Shown one piece after another: positions 6,314 to 14,672 of a DNA stretch of 64,000 bases; the first letter of the stretch is position 1; every line of letters starts with the position of its first letter. Source of the stretch: JAUVPY01 sp034412795 (GTDB lineage: Bacteria > Chloroflexota > Anaerolineae > 4572-78 > NAK82); NCBI GenBank assembly GCA_034412795.1, contig DAOUMD010000032.1, forward strand, positions 1 to 64,000, in the 5' to 3' direction. A program made the translations under genes and the position numbers. Under the pieces are notes generated by a model, which worked only from the letters and a program-made list of their open reading frames with translations, ran no database searches and was not told where the DNA came from.

Positions 6314-8804
6314 CGAAATACAACACAGATTAGCGAAAAAAGTCAAAGGATCCTCCTCACCGACGACTAATGGAAAGATTAAGGACCTTTCCCTGGCCGA
6401 CTTGGAGAAACACTTGGAGACTTCCCCGGACGGCCTCAGCCAGGTCGAGGCCAGGCGTCGCCTGGAGCAGTACGGCCGCAATGAACTTCCGGAGAAGGAA
6501 GTCAATCCCATACTGAAGTTCCTCTCTTACTTTTGGGGACCAATTCCCTGGATGATCGAAGTGGCTGCCATCCTGTCTCTTTTGGTGCGGCACTGGGCCG
6601 ACTTCGGCATCATCCTGGCTTTGTTGCTGGTGAACGCTGTCGTCGGCTTTTGGGAGGAATACCAGGCCGGCAACACAGTGGCTGCGCTGAAGGCCAAACT
6701 GGCGCTGAAAGCTCGTGTCAAGCGCGATGGCGCCTGGGCCACGATCCCTGCCAGCGAATTGGTACCCGGCGACGTGATCCGCTTGCGTATTGGTGACATC
6801 ATACCGGCCGACTCCAGATTGCTGGAGGGTGATCCGGTGCAGGTAGACCAATCGGCGCTTACCGGCGAATCCCTGCCGGTGAGCCACCAAACGGGTGATG
6901 TGGTCTATTCTGGGTCCATCGTTAAACAGGGTGAAATCGACGCGCTGGTGTATGCCACCGGAGGAGATACCTATTTTGGCAGAACTGCTGGCCTGGTTGA
7001 GGAGACTCACACAGTCAGCCACTTTCAACGCGCCGTGCTGAAGATCGGAGACTATCTAATTGTACTCGCGATAGCCTTAGTGATCCTGATCTTGGGGGTG
7101 GCCCTGTTCCGCGGTGATGACATGCTCACCACGTTGCAGTTCGCACTGGTTCTGACGGTAGCGGCTATCCCGGTTGCTATGCCGACGGTGCTGTCGGTCA
7201 CCATGGCAGTCGGCGCCCGCCTGCTGGCCAAGAAGGAGGCGATTGTCAGCCGCCTGGCCAGTATCGAGGAGCTGGCTGGAGTTGATGTCCTTTGCTCGGA
7301 TAAGACGGGCACCTTGACGCAGAACAAGCTGACGTTGGGTGAGCCATTCACCGTAGGCGATATCAGTCCAGAATTAGTCGTGCTTAGCGCAGCGCTGGCT
7401 TGCCGGGCCGAGGATGAGGATCCCATCGATCTGGCCGTGCTAAGCGGCTTGAAGGATGATCAAGAGATCAATGGCTATGTGATCACCCATTTCCAACCTT
7501 TTGACCCCGTCGGCAAACGCACTGAGGCTACGGTGAGATCAACTGAGGGCGAGACGTTCAAAGTGACCAAGGGGGCGCCCCAGGTCATCCTGGCGCTGGC
7601 GGCTAATGCAGACCGAGTTAAAAGTCAGGTTGAGAAGGCAGTGAACGAATTCGCGGATCGAGGTTTCCGATCTCTGGGCGTGGCCCGCAGTGATGGCGGG
7701 GACAAATGGCAATTCTTGGGTGTACTGCCGTTATATGATCCACCTCGCGAGGATTCCAAGACCACCATTGAGACTGCGAAGCAAATGGGGATCGGGATCA
7801 AGATGGTGACCGGCGATCAGCTTGCCATCGGCAAGGAGATTGCTCGCCAACTGGATCTGGGCGCCAACATACTGGACGCCAGTCTCTTTGCCGAAGCGCT
7901 TCACCACGAGGGTGGTCGACTCGATGAAGCCATCGTACAGGCCGACGGTTTCACCCAGGTCTTCCCCGAACACAAATATCACATCGTGGACGTGTTACAG
8001 CAGCGGGGACACATCGTGGGCATGACGGGCGACGGGGTGAATGACGCACCCGCCCTCAAGAAAGCCGATGCCGGTATTGCTGTTTCGGACGCGACGGATG
8101 CCGCGCGCAGTGCAGCCGACATCGTGCTGTTGACTCCCGGTCTGTCAGTCATCATCGATGCCGTCAAGGAGAGTCGTAGAATCTTCCAGCGTATGAACAG
8201 TTATGCCATCTACCGTATCGCCGAGACGATTCGGGTGCTGCTGTTCATGACGCTATCGATCTTGGTTTTCAACTTCTATCCGGTTACAGCGGTGATGATC
8301 GTCTTGCTGGCGCTGCTCAACGATGGTGCCATCCTGTCCATCGCCTACGACCGTGTGCACTATTCCAAGCAACCCGAGGCATGGGACATGCCCAGGGTGC
8401 TGGGCCTGGCAACGGTGCTGGGTGTGGCCGGCGTGATCGCCTCCTTCGGGTTGTTCTACCTGGGAGAGCAAGTCTTCCATCTCAGCCAAGAAACGATTCA
8501 GACTCTAATGTATCTGAAACTATCGGTAGCTGGCCATTTGACGATCTTTATCACTCGAACGCGGGGGCCTTTCTGGTCCTTCCGCCCGGCGCGAGTCTTG
8601 GTAGGGGCCGTGCTGGGGACGCAGGCGCTGGCGACGCTGATCGCCGTCTACGGATTATTCATGGCGCCCATTGGTTGGGGTTGGGCGTTGTTTGTGTGGG
8701 CCTATGCATTGGCCTGGTTCCTGGTGAACGACCGCGTGAAGCTGGCCGCCCTCCGCATCTTCGATCAAGGCCAGCTAGGTTTGCTGGCCAAGAGAGCTCG
8801 ATAA
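6297..8804 (+). CDS. Plasma-membrane-type P-type H+-ATPase (P3A)
   Basis: The 835-residue protein has the complete P-type ATPase layout. The actuator motif LTGES is near residue 190, the phosphorylation site DKTGTLT begins at Asp335, an ATP-binding KGAPQ is near 426, and the hinge is GDGVNDAPAL at about 579. Ten hydrophobic helices are expected. The short N domain and the order of motifs match the plant, fungal and archaeal P3A proton pumps, not the cation or heavy-metal pumps. It would export protons using ATP, raising membrane potential or resisting acid. It overlaps the NfeD-like gene. ATG 6297 has GAGG upstream; ATG 6306 after TAGGAG is an equally good start. Confidence 0.92.
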   Translation: MQIMRDEIQHRLAKKVKGSSSPTTNGKIKDLSLADLEKHLETSPDGLSQVEARRRLEQYGRNELPEKEVNPILKFLSYFWGPIPWMIEVAAILSLLVRHWADFGIILALLLVNAVVGFWEEYQAGNTVAALKAKLALKARVKRDGAWATIPASELVPGDVIRLRIGDIIPADSRLLEGDPVQVDQSALTGESLPVSHQTGDVVYSGSIVKQGEIDALVYATGGDTYFGRTAGLVEETHTVSHFQRAVLKIGDYLIVLAIALVILILGVALFRGDDMLTTLQFALVLTVAAIPVAMPTVLSVTMAVGARLLAKKEAIVSRLASIEELAGVDVLCSDKTGTLTQNKLTLGEPFTVGDISPELVVLSAALACRAEDEDPIDLAVLSGLKDDQEINGYVITHFQPFDPVGKRTEATVRSTEGETFKVTKGAPQVILALAANADRVKSQVEKAVNEFADRGFRSLGVARSDGGDKWQFLGVLPLYDPPREDSKTTIETAKQMGIGIKMVTGDQLAIGKEIARQLDLGANILDASLFAEALHHEGGRLDEAIVQADGFTQVFPEHKYHIVDVLQQRGHIVGMTGDGVNDAPALKKADAGIAVSDATDAARSAADIVLLTPGLSVIIDAVKESRRIFQRMNSYAIYRIAETIRVLLFMTLSILVFNFYPVTAVMIVLLALLNDGAILSIAYDRVHYSKQPEAWDMPRVLGLATVLGVAGVIASFGLFYLGEQVFHLSQETIQTLMYLKLSVAGHLTIFITRTRGPFWSFRPARVLVGAVLGTQALATLIAVYGLFMAPIGWGWALFVWAYALAWFLVNDRVKLAALRIFDQGQLGLLAKRAR

Positions 8805-8809
8805 ATCAA

Positions 8810-8887
8810 CTAGTGGGTCACTTGACACGCTTATAGCCATATCTTAGACGTAAACAATGGCAAATCTCATGACAAATGACCCACTAG
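8810..8887. repeat. 78-bp inverted-repeat element with CTAGTG tips
   Basis: CTAGTGGGTCA (8810-8820) and TGACCCACTAG (8877-8887) are perfect inverted repeats, and the pairing continues inward after one mismatch. It lies just after the stop codon of the H+-ATPase gene. Its outer CTAGTG is shared with two elements near 19.7 kb, but the rest of the arm is different. Confidence 0.6.
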
Positions 8888-8906
8888 CGCCCGAGGAGAG
8901 GATACT

Positions 8907-9062
8907 ATGGAAAAAGATAGATATGAACTGGGCAGTAAAAAGGAGCAATTGATTGAAATAATTGAAGAGTTCGAGGGAAAACTGACAGAACATCGTCTCT
9001 ACATCCAAGAGCATCTTGAGGACATGCCCGAGATACGAGACTGGACCTGGAGTGAACTTTAG
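8907..9062 (+). CDS. 51-residue protein resembling the phosphoketolase C-terminal tail
   Basis: The ATG follows a strong GAGGAGAGG site by 5 nt. The product is a charged, helical peptide ending HRLYIQEHLEDMPEIRDWTW-SEL. From memory this is close to the last residues of bacterial xylulose-5-phosphate/fructose-6-phosphate phosphoketolases, which often end in a PEIRDW motif. No other part of a phosphoketolase is present, so this is either a gene relic that kept a ribosome site or a real small protein. Its stop codon overlaps the ribosome binding site of the phosphoglycerate mutase gene 9 bp downstream, which argues for coupled translation and a real product. Confidence 0.5.
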   Translation: MEKDRYELGSKKEQLIEIIEEFEGKLTEHRLYIQEHLEDMPEIRDWTWSEL

Positions 9063-9071
9063 GAGGGCACC

Positions 9072-9827
9072 GTGGCGATCAAGCTAGTCTTACTGCGACA
9101 CGGGGAGAGCGAATGGAACCTGGCGGGCCGCTTCACAGGTTGGACAGACGTGGCCCTATCGGAGCAAGGTCTTGAAGAAGCTCACCGGGCTGGACATCTA
9201 CTGAGGGCAGCCGGTCATACGTTTGATGAAGCGCATACATCGGTCCTCAAGCGGGCCATTCAGACCCTGTGGGTTGCCCTGGATGAGCTGGACCTGATGT
9301 GGATCCCGGTCTATCGTACCTGGCGGTTGAACGAGCGGCACTACGGTGCCTTGCAGGGGCTCAACAAGAAGGAAACGGCCAAGGAATTCGGCGAAAGCCA
9401 GGTACTGCGCTGGCGGCGCAGTTACGACGTGTGTCCGCCAGCTCTCTCCCTGGATGACGAGCGGCATCCTCACTTCGATCCGCGCTATGCTCATCTGGAG
9501 CCTGAGGAATTGCCCAGCACCGAATCGCTGAAGGACACTCTTGAGCGAGTGCTTCCATACTGGCACGAGATCATCGCGCCCGCCCTGAAGCGCGGGCAAA
9601 ACATCTTGATCTCCGCCCACGGCAACAGCCTGCGGGCATTGGTCAAGTATCTGGACCACATCCCAGATGAAGAGATACCAAGGCTCAACATCCCGACGGG
9701 TTTCCCTTTGGTTTACGAGTTGGACGACGACCTGAAAGCTGTGGGCCACTACTATCTCGGCGACGCGGAGGAGATCAAAAAGGCAACGTCTTCCGTGGCT
9801 GCGCAAGCTTCGATAGGCAAAGAGTGA
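9072..9827 (+). CDS. gpmA: 2,3-bisphosphoglycerate-dependent phosphoglycerate mutase
   Basis: The product interconverts 3- and 2-phosphoglycerate in glycolysis. It starts with the histidine phosphatase motif LLRHGESEWN (catalytic His at residue 9), followed by RFTGWTDVALSEQG, the signature of the dPGM family. Further family features are the RHYGALQG segment (about 89), and ISAHGNSLRALVKYL (about 180), which holds the second active-site His. The length, 251 residues, is normal. The GTG start follows TTAGGAGGG. It sits in an operon-like run with the 51-residue ORF and follows the proton pump. The last 20 residues overlap a DUF1003-like remnant in another frame. Confidence 0.95.
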   Translation: MAIKLVLLRHGESEWNLAGRFTGWTDVALSEQGLEEAHRAGHLLRAAGHTFDEAHTSVLKRAIQTLWVALDELDLMWIPVYRTWRLNERHYGALQGLNKKETAKEFGESQVLRWRRSYDVCPPALSLDDERHPHFDPRYAHLEPEELPSTESLKDTLERVLPYWHEIIAPALKRGQNILISAHGNSLRALVKYLDHIPDEEIPRLNIPTGFPLVYELDDDLKAVGHYYLGDAEEIKKATSSVAAQASIGKE

Positions 9828-9954
9828 GGAAGAGGTCCGGGCCATCTTGGATCACCTGGCTGCTCAAGACCAGGCATTGACCCAGATCCATCAAATCTTG
9901 CTGGATTTGCAGGCGCAGAGGGACCGGGTCGCCGAAGCCGGAAATAGATCATGA
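9817..9954 (+). pseudogene. Possible remnant of a DUF1003-type membrane protein tail
   Basis: A frame open from a stop at 9814 encodes a 45-residue, start-less peptide, EEEVRAILDHLAAQDQAL followed by a leucine-heptad helix with QRDRVAEAG. It resembles the cytoplasmic C-terminal tail of DUF1003 proteins, from memory. No start codon or membrane part is left, so it looks like the end of a deleted gene. The match is weak. Confidence 0.3.
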
Positions 9955-10017
9955 GCAGCATATCCGAAGCATAGGACATGCGGGGCTTATAACCCCAAGA
10001 GTTCAATGCGGACGACG

Positions 10018-10072
10018 AGAGAGGGCACCTCGCGCCTGCTTCACACAGGCCCTAAGACGGGGTGCCCTCTCT
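10018..10072 (+). terminator. Long nested stem-loop, possible terminator
   Basis: AGAGAGGGCACC (10018-10029) pairs perfectly with GGTGCCCTCTCT (10061-10072), with an inner GCCTG/CAGGC stem in the loop. No T run follows, so it may end transcription weakly or insulate the regulated promoter that begins 3 bp later. Confidence 0.45.
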
Positions 10073-10074
10073 GG

Positions 10075-10116
10075 TTTAAGGTTGGCTTAAGGTCAGTTGC
10101 AGTTTCTCTTAAGGAG
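10075..10116 (+). promoter_or_regulatory. CTTAAGGTT array before the site-2 protease gene
   Basis: TTTAAGGTT (10075), CTTAAGGTC (10086), a degenerate TTGCAGTTT (10097) and CTTAAGGAG (10108) start 11 bp apart. The degenerate third unit and the GAG ending of the fourth repeat the design of the array at 2204. Confidence 0.6.
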
Positions 10117-10191
10117 GATAGTTCCCTTCTTTGATAGCATGTAAGCAGATTGTGAAACAATTTGATGGCTATGGATGGAGGAAAAGCTAAG

Positions 10192-11310
10192 ATGAGACGA
10201 CAAGCAATCTCATTGGGACGTATACTGGGCATACCGATCGGATTAGACTACTCCTGGTTCTTGATTTTCGCGCTGCTCACATGGACTTTGGCCGTCGGCT
10301 ATTTCCCCTCCGAATTCAATAACTGGCCCACGGCCGAGTATTGGATCGTAGGTGGAGTGACAGCCGTCATGCTGTTCGTGAGCGTCTTGTTGCACGAGTT
10401 GGGGCATTCAGTCCTGGCTATGCACTATAAGATCCCGGTGCGCAGCATCACTCTTTTCATTTTCGGAGGTATCGCCCAAATCGGTGCCGAACCGCCCGGT
10501 CCTGCAGCCGAGTTCTGGATTGCCATCGCCGGGCCGATTGTGAGCTTCGCGCTGGCTGCCCTGTTTGGCCTGTTACAACCTGTTTTCACGGGAGTTGCAC
10601 CCCTGCTGGCCTTGGCTAAATACCTGGCCTACATCAATGGGGCGTTGGCGCTGTTCAATCTGATTCCTGGCTTCCCGCTGGATGGCGGTCGCGTCTTTCG
10701 GGCCATCGTCTGGGGGATCACCCACAGCTTGCATCGGGCCACGCTAATAGCTGCCAACGTAGGGCGCTTCATCGGCTTTCTGTTCATATTTCTGGGTGCC
10801 TGGCAACTATTTTCCAGCAATATTGCGAATGGCCTATGGATCGCCTTCATCGGCTGGTTCCTGGAAAGCGCTGCCGCGCGCGAGGTGCAATACCAAACGG
10901 TACACGATATGCTGGCTGGTCATAAGGTGTCCGAGTTAATGACTCGCGGATGCACTTCGATCCCTGCTGATACCAACCTTCAATATCTGGTGGAGGATCA
11001 CATTCTGGGGGCTGGCCGCAGGAGCTTAGTGGTCACACAAGACAGCAAAGTGGTCGGCTTGTTGACCTTGCACGGAGTAAAAGAGGTGCCCCAGGCGGAA
11101 TGGCCGACGAGCACGGCTGCGCAGGTGATGATGTCGATGGATCAAATCAAACGTGTTGGGCCCGACACCGAATTGTGGCCGGCTCTCGAAGAAATGGATC
11201 GGGATGGCGTGAACCAGCTACCAGTCATGGTGAATGGCCATTGTATCGGGATGCTGAGTCGAGAGAACGTGATCGACTTTCTACGTACCCGGCGCGAACT
11301 GGGCATCTAA
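10192..11310 (+). CDS. Site-2 protease family zinc metalloprotease with CBS domains
   Basis: An intramembrane protease of the M50 family. HELGH (about residue 74) supplies two zinc His ligands and the catalytic Glu, and NLIPGFPLDGGR (about 160) supplies the third ligand Asp. These sit in four to six hydrophobic helices over the first 230 residues. Residues 245-372 form a pair of CBS domains (VSELMTRGCTSIPADT and a second copy), which usually sense adenine nucleotides. I choose ATG 10192, 10 nt after GGAGG. Such proteases release membrane-tethered regulators; the substrate is not known. Its promoter has the same 11-bp array as two other genes of this island. Confidence 0.9.
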   Translation: MRRQAISLGRILGIPIGLDYSWFLIFALLTWTLAVGYFPSEFNNWPTAEYWIVGGVTAVMLFVSVLLHELGHSVLAMHYKIPVRSITLFIFGGIAQIGAEPPGPAAEFWIAIAGPIVSFALAALFGLLQPVFTGVAPLLALAKYLAYINGALALFNLIPGFPLDGGRVFRAIVWGITHSLHRATLIAANVGRFIGFLFIFLGAWQLFSSNIANGLWIAFIGWFLESAAAREVQYQTVHDMLAGHKVSELMTRGCTSIPADTNLQYLVEDHILGAGRRSLVVTQDSKVVGLLTLHGVKEVPQAEWPTSTAAQVMMSMDQIKRVGPDTELWPALEEMDRDGVNQLPVMVNGHCIGMLSRENVIDFLRTRRELGI

Positions 11311-11336
11311 CCCCTGAACTTGGAGGATATGGAAAG

Positions 11337-12599
11337 GTGTCGATCGAACGCATTGCAGAAGGAATAGGCGCCAATCGGGTGGTGATGGCATTGTCCGTCG
11401 CCCGATTGGGTGATGCTATCGGCAACAGCATTTTGTTTATTGTCATCCCGTTGTACGTAGCCAAGCTACCCGCCCCACGGTTGCCATTCCCCGAGTCAAT
11501 CAAGGTTGGAATCCTGATTTCGCTGTACGGACTGGTGAATTCGGTCCTCCAGCCTTTCGTCGGTGCATTGAGCGACCGGTCGGGCCGACGCAAACCCTTC
11601 ATCCAGGGAGGTCTGGTCCTGATGGGTGTCAGTACATTGGCCTTTGTCCTGGCGGGCCGGTTTACAGACTTACTAGCGCTTCGTTCACTTCAGGGATTGG
11701 GAGTTGCCCTCACAGTGCCTGCATCCTTGGCACTAATGTCAACCGCCACTCAGAAGCAGACACGGGGCGGATCAATGGGGATATACAGCACCATGCGGAT
11801 GCTGGGTTTTGCCATCGGGCCGCTGCTGGGGGGCCTTTTGTACGACCATTTTGGTTTTGATGCCGCCTTTTATACTGGCGGTGCCTTTATTCTCATGGCT
11901 GTGATCTTGGTACAGATCTGGGTCAAGGAGATACCGCCCAGCATTGTGGACAGGGCGAAGCGTCCATTTCGGATCATCGATTGGGAACTGTTGACTGCCG
12001 GCATCCTCGGGTTGGGTGTGGCCACATTCGTGATGGCCAGCGCCTTTTCTATGATGACCACGCTGGAGAAACAGTTCAACGCCCGGCTACATGAGACTGC
12101 GTTTGGGTTTAGCATCGCTTTCAGCGCACTAATGGTCAGCCGGCTTATCTTTCAGATCCCGTTAGGTCGGCTGTCCGACCGCGTGGGGCGCAAACCATTC
12201 ATACTCGCTGGATTGATATTGATGGCACCTGCCACTGCCTTGCTGGGTGAGGTGGAGTCTACCCTCCAACTTACCGGGCTGCGGCTCGCGCAGGGGTTGG
12301 CGTCGGCCGCGGTTGCGGCTCCGGCCTTCGCCCTGGCGGCAGATTTGTCCAGGGCCGGTGGTGAGGGGCGACAGATGAGCATCATTACCATGGGCTTCGG
12401 ATTGGGCATCGCGTTGGGCCCGCTGCTTGCCGGTGTTTTGGCTGTGTCTTCGTTCGAGCTGCCCTTCTTGATTGGCGGATTGATGTCCTTAGCTGGTGCC
12501 TGGATTGTAAATCGCTATGTTCCAGAGAGCGTATATCACCGGGGCAGACGAGAAACGCCATCTGGGAGGAACGCCTCCCTGGTCGAGCATGATGATTAG
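11337..12599 (+). CDS. MFS transporter
   Basis: A 420-residue major facilitator with about twelve hydrophobic helices in two halves. The loop motif between helices 2 and 3 is GALSDRSGRRKPFI, and its counterpart in the second half is GRLSDRVGRKPFI. The reading frame is open further upstream inside the protease gene, but the GTG at 11337 has GGAGG 10 nt before it and gives a normal MFS N-terminus. It starts 26 bp after the protease stop codon, so co-transcription is likely. The substrate cannot be read from the sequence; drug or sugar-phosphate exporters share these motifs. Confidence 0.85.
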   Translation: MSIERIAEGIGANRVVMALSVARLGDAIGNSILFIVIPLYVAKLPAPRLPFPESIKVGILISLYGLVNSVLQPFVGALSDRSGRRKPFIQGGLVLMGVSTLAFVLAGRFTDLLALRSLQGLGVALTVPASLALMSTATQKQTRGGSMGIYSTMRMLGFAIGPLLGGLLYDHFGFDAAFYTGGAFILMAVILVQIWVKEIPPSIVDRAKRPFRIIDWELLTAGILGLGVATFVMASAFSMMTTLEKQFNARLHETAFGFSIAFSALMVSRLIFQIPLGRLSDRVGRKPFILAGLILMAPATALLGEVESTLQLTGLRLAQGLASAAVAAPAFALAADLSRAGGEGRQMSIITMGFGLGIALGPLLAGVLAVSSFELPFLIGGLMSLAGAWIVNRYVPESVYHRGRRETPSGRNASLVEHDD

Positions 12600-12628
12600 A
12601 ATTCACATTCCATCGAGTTCATCCAACC

Positions 12629-12829
12629 GTGTCTTCCGGTCTGGATGTGATCATCGGACAGTCCATAGTGGCGGCGATCGGTCTTTTCATTCTCTGGAGA
12701 CTCTGGCACGAGGCAAAGCGCCGGCAGATCGAACAGAACATGGAGGCGCCTGTATTCGTGCTTCCAACCCCAATGGATGTGCCAACTTCAACGCCAGTGT
12801 CCAACTCTGTTCACCTGCTGCAAGAATAA
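12629..12829 (+). CDS. Short single-pass membrane protein, uncharacterised
   Basis: A GTG-initiated 66-residue peptide has one convincing membrane helix (VIIGQSIVAAIGLFILWRLW) followed by a basic stop-transfer HEAKRR and a Pro/Thr-rich tail. No clear ribosome binding site precedes it. It fills the gap between the MFS and ClC genes in the same direction. I do not recognise a family. Confidence 0.45.
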   Translation: MSSGLDVIIGQSIVAAIGLFILWRLWHEAKRRQIEQNMEAPVFVLPTPMDVPTSTPVSNSVHLLQE

Positions 12830-12869
12830 ACTTATCAGAATAGGGTGAACCAATAAGGGGGAGTCCGTT

Positions 12870-14660
12870 ATGGAAGAAGATCAATTGGCACGGAATGGAC
12901 CCCTGGGTCCGTTGCAGCTTTCCTTGTTGTCGGTTCTGGTTGGCATCGTCGTCGGCCTGGGCGCAGTTGTGTTCCGCGGCTTGATCGCGTTCTTTCATAA
13001 TCTGCTGTTCCTGGGAAAGCTATCCACAGTGTACGATGCCAACACCCACACGCCTGCCAGTCCATGGGGGCCGTTGGTTATCCTGGTGCCCGTGCTGGGA
13101 GCCTTGGGCGTCGCCTGGCTGGTCAAGAACTTCGCCCCAGAGGCAAAGGGGCATGGTGTACCCGAGGTGATGGATGCCATTTACTATGACAAGGGCACCA
13201 TCCGCCCGGTCGTCGCCTTTATCAAATCGGTTGCCTCTGCTTTGTCCATTGGCAGCGGTGGAGCGATAGGGCGCGAAGGCCCCATCATCCAGATCGGATC
13301 TTCTTTCGGCTCAACAGTGGGCCAAGCTCTAAAGATGCCTGTATGGCAGCGCGTCACCCTTATTGCGGCAGGGGCTGCCGGGGGAATCGCCGCCACCTTC
13401 AACACTCCGATTGGAGGGGTGCTGTTTGCTGTCGAAATCATGCTCCAAGAGGTAAGCGTCAGGACGCTGGTCCCGGTAGCCATCTCGGCAGCCACGGCCA
13501 CCTATGTTGGGCGTATTTTCTTCGGCCCCCACCCGGCCTTTGTGATACCTGCATTCGAGAGGCCCTACTTCCATGTGACAAACCCGCTGGTCCTGGTTTC
13601 ATACGTGGGCCTGGGTGTGCTGATGGGTGTTGTTTCTGCCATCTACATCAAATCTGTCTACACCTTTGAAGACTTCTTCGACGGGCGTGTTAAGGGAAGT
13701 TATTACGTGCGCCATATGGCCGGTATGCTCCTGGTGGGCATTACCATGTATTTGATGATGGTTACCGTCGGTCATTACTACATACAAGGCGTCGGCTATT
13801 CCACGGTTCAGGATGTGCTGTCAGGAGCAAATTCACAATTACTGTTGCTGCTACTTCTCTTCGCGTTGAAATTGCTCGCCGTGTCACTCACTCTTGGTTC
13901 GGGTGCATCAGGAGGGGTATTCTCGCCAGGGCTGTTTATGGGGGCGACCCTGGGAGGTGCATACGGGATCGTGCTGGGTCAGTTGTTTCCGAGGTTATCG
14001 GTTAGCCCACCGGCTTTCGCCGTCGCAGGGATGGCGGGCCTGATTGGAGGGTCAACCGGGGCGGCCATGGCGGCTATTGTGATGATCTTCGAGATGACTC
14101 TCGACTACAACGTGATTGTTCCAATGACCATCACCGTAGCCCTCAGCTATGGGGTACGCAAAGTGCTGAGCAGAGAGAGTATTTACACGCTCAAGCTTGT
14201 CCGTCGAGGCCATTACATGCCCGAAGCGCTTCAAGCTAACTTCCATCACCTGAAACGAGCCAGGGAGGTGATGGATGCCCATATCGTGACTGTGCCAGCT
14301 TCGAGCACGATCGATGAGTTCTCACGGATTGTATCGGAACGACCGAGCACCCCATATTACCTGGTGGAGGACCACAATGCTGTGCTTGGATTCGTAGGCA
14401 AAGACGCCCTGCTGAAAATGCGAGAGCATCCCGGAAAAGCGATCACCGTTGGCGAAATAGTAGACAAAGAGTATGCGATCCTGCCGGAGAATGCGACGCT
14501 CCTAGATGTCCTGGCCAGGCTGCGCTTTGACCATACTTCCATCTTTCTGGTCACCAATAATGGGACGCGATCGGTGTCAACCGATCAGGTGAAAGGGATG
14601 ATCACCAAACAACAGATCGCGGATGCCATGTCACAGGCTGTTGAACCTTTCCTGGATTAA
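12870..14660 (+). CDS. ClC-family chloride channel/antiporter with CBS pair
   Basis: A 596-residue ClC protein. The selectivity filter regions are present: GSGGAIGREGP (about residue 126), whose Glu is the gating glutamate, and GSGASGGVFSPGLFMGA (about 345). GKGxxP is replaced by GHGVPEVMDAIYY (about 93). Residues 465-590 form two CBS domains. Bacterial ClCs exchange chloride for protons and support extreme-acid resistance, which fits the neighbouring proton pump. The start has GGGGGAG 9 nt upstream. The universal stress protein gene follows after 12 bp, so the two are probably co-transcribed. Confidence 0.92.
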   Translation: MEEDQLARNGPLGPLQLSLLSVLVGIVVGLGAVVFRGLIAFFHNLLFLGKLSTVYDANTHTPASPWGPLVILVPVLGALGVAWLVKNFAPEAKGHGVPEVMDAIYYDKGTIRPVVAFIKSVASALSIGSGGAIGREGPIIQIGSSFGSTVGQALKMPVWQRVTLIAAGAAGGIAATFNTPIGGVLFAVEIMLQEVSVRTLVPVAISAATATYVGRIFFGPHPAFVIPAFERPYFHVTNPLVLVSYVGLGVLMGVVSAIYIKSVYTFEDFFDGRVKGSYYVRHMAGMLLVGITMYLMMVTVGHYYIQGVGYSTVQDVLSGANSQLLLLLLLFALKLLAVSLTLGSGASGGVFSPGLFMGATLGGAYGIVLGQLFPRLSVSPPAFAVAGMAGLIGGSTGAAMAAIVMIFEMTLDYNVIVPMTITVALSYGVRKVLSRESIYTLKLVRRGHYMPEALQANFHHLKRAREVMDAHIVTVPASSTIDEFSRIVSERPSTPYYLVEDHNAVLGFVGKDALLKMREHPGKAITVGEIVDKEYAILPENATLLDVLARLRFDHTSIFLVTNNGTRSVSTDQVKGMITKQQIADAMSQAVEPFLD

Positions 14661-14672
14661 GGGGGGTTATCT

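Noticed and set aside
8810..8887. Rho-independent terminator after the H+-ATPase gene
   Set aside because: The arms are 56 bp apart and no T run follows; the shared CTAGTG tips point to an element instead.
11100..11336. Upstream extension of the MFS frame with an ATG at 11100
   Set aside because: It lies inside the CBS part of the protease gene in another frame, and GTG 11337 has a good ribosome site and a normal MFS start.
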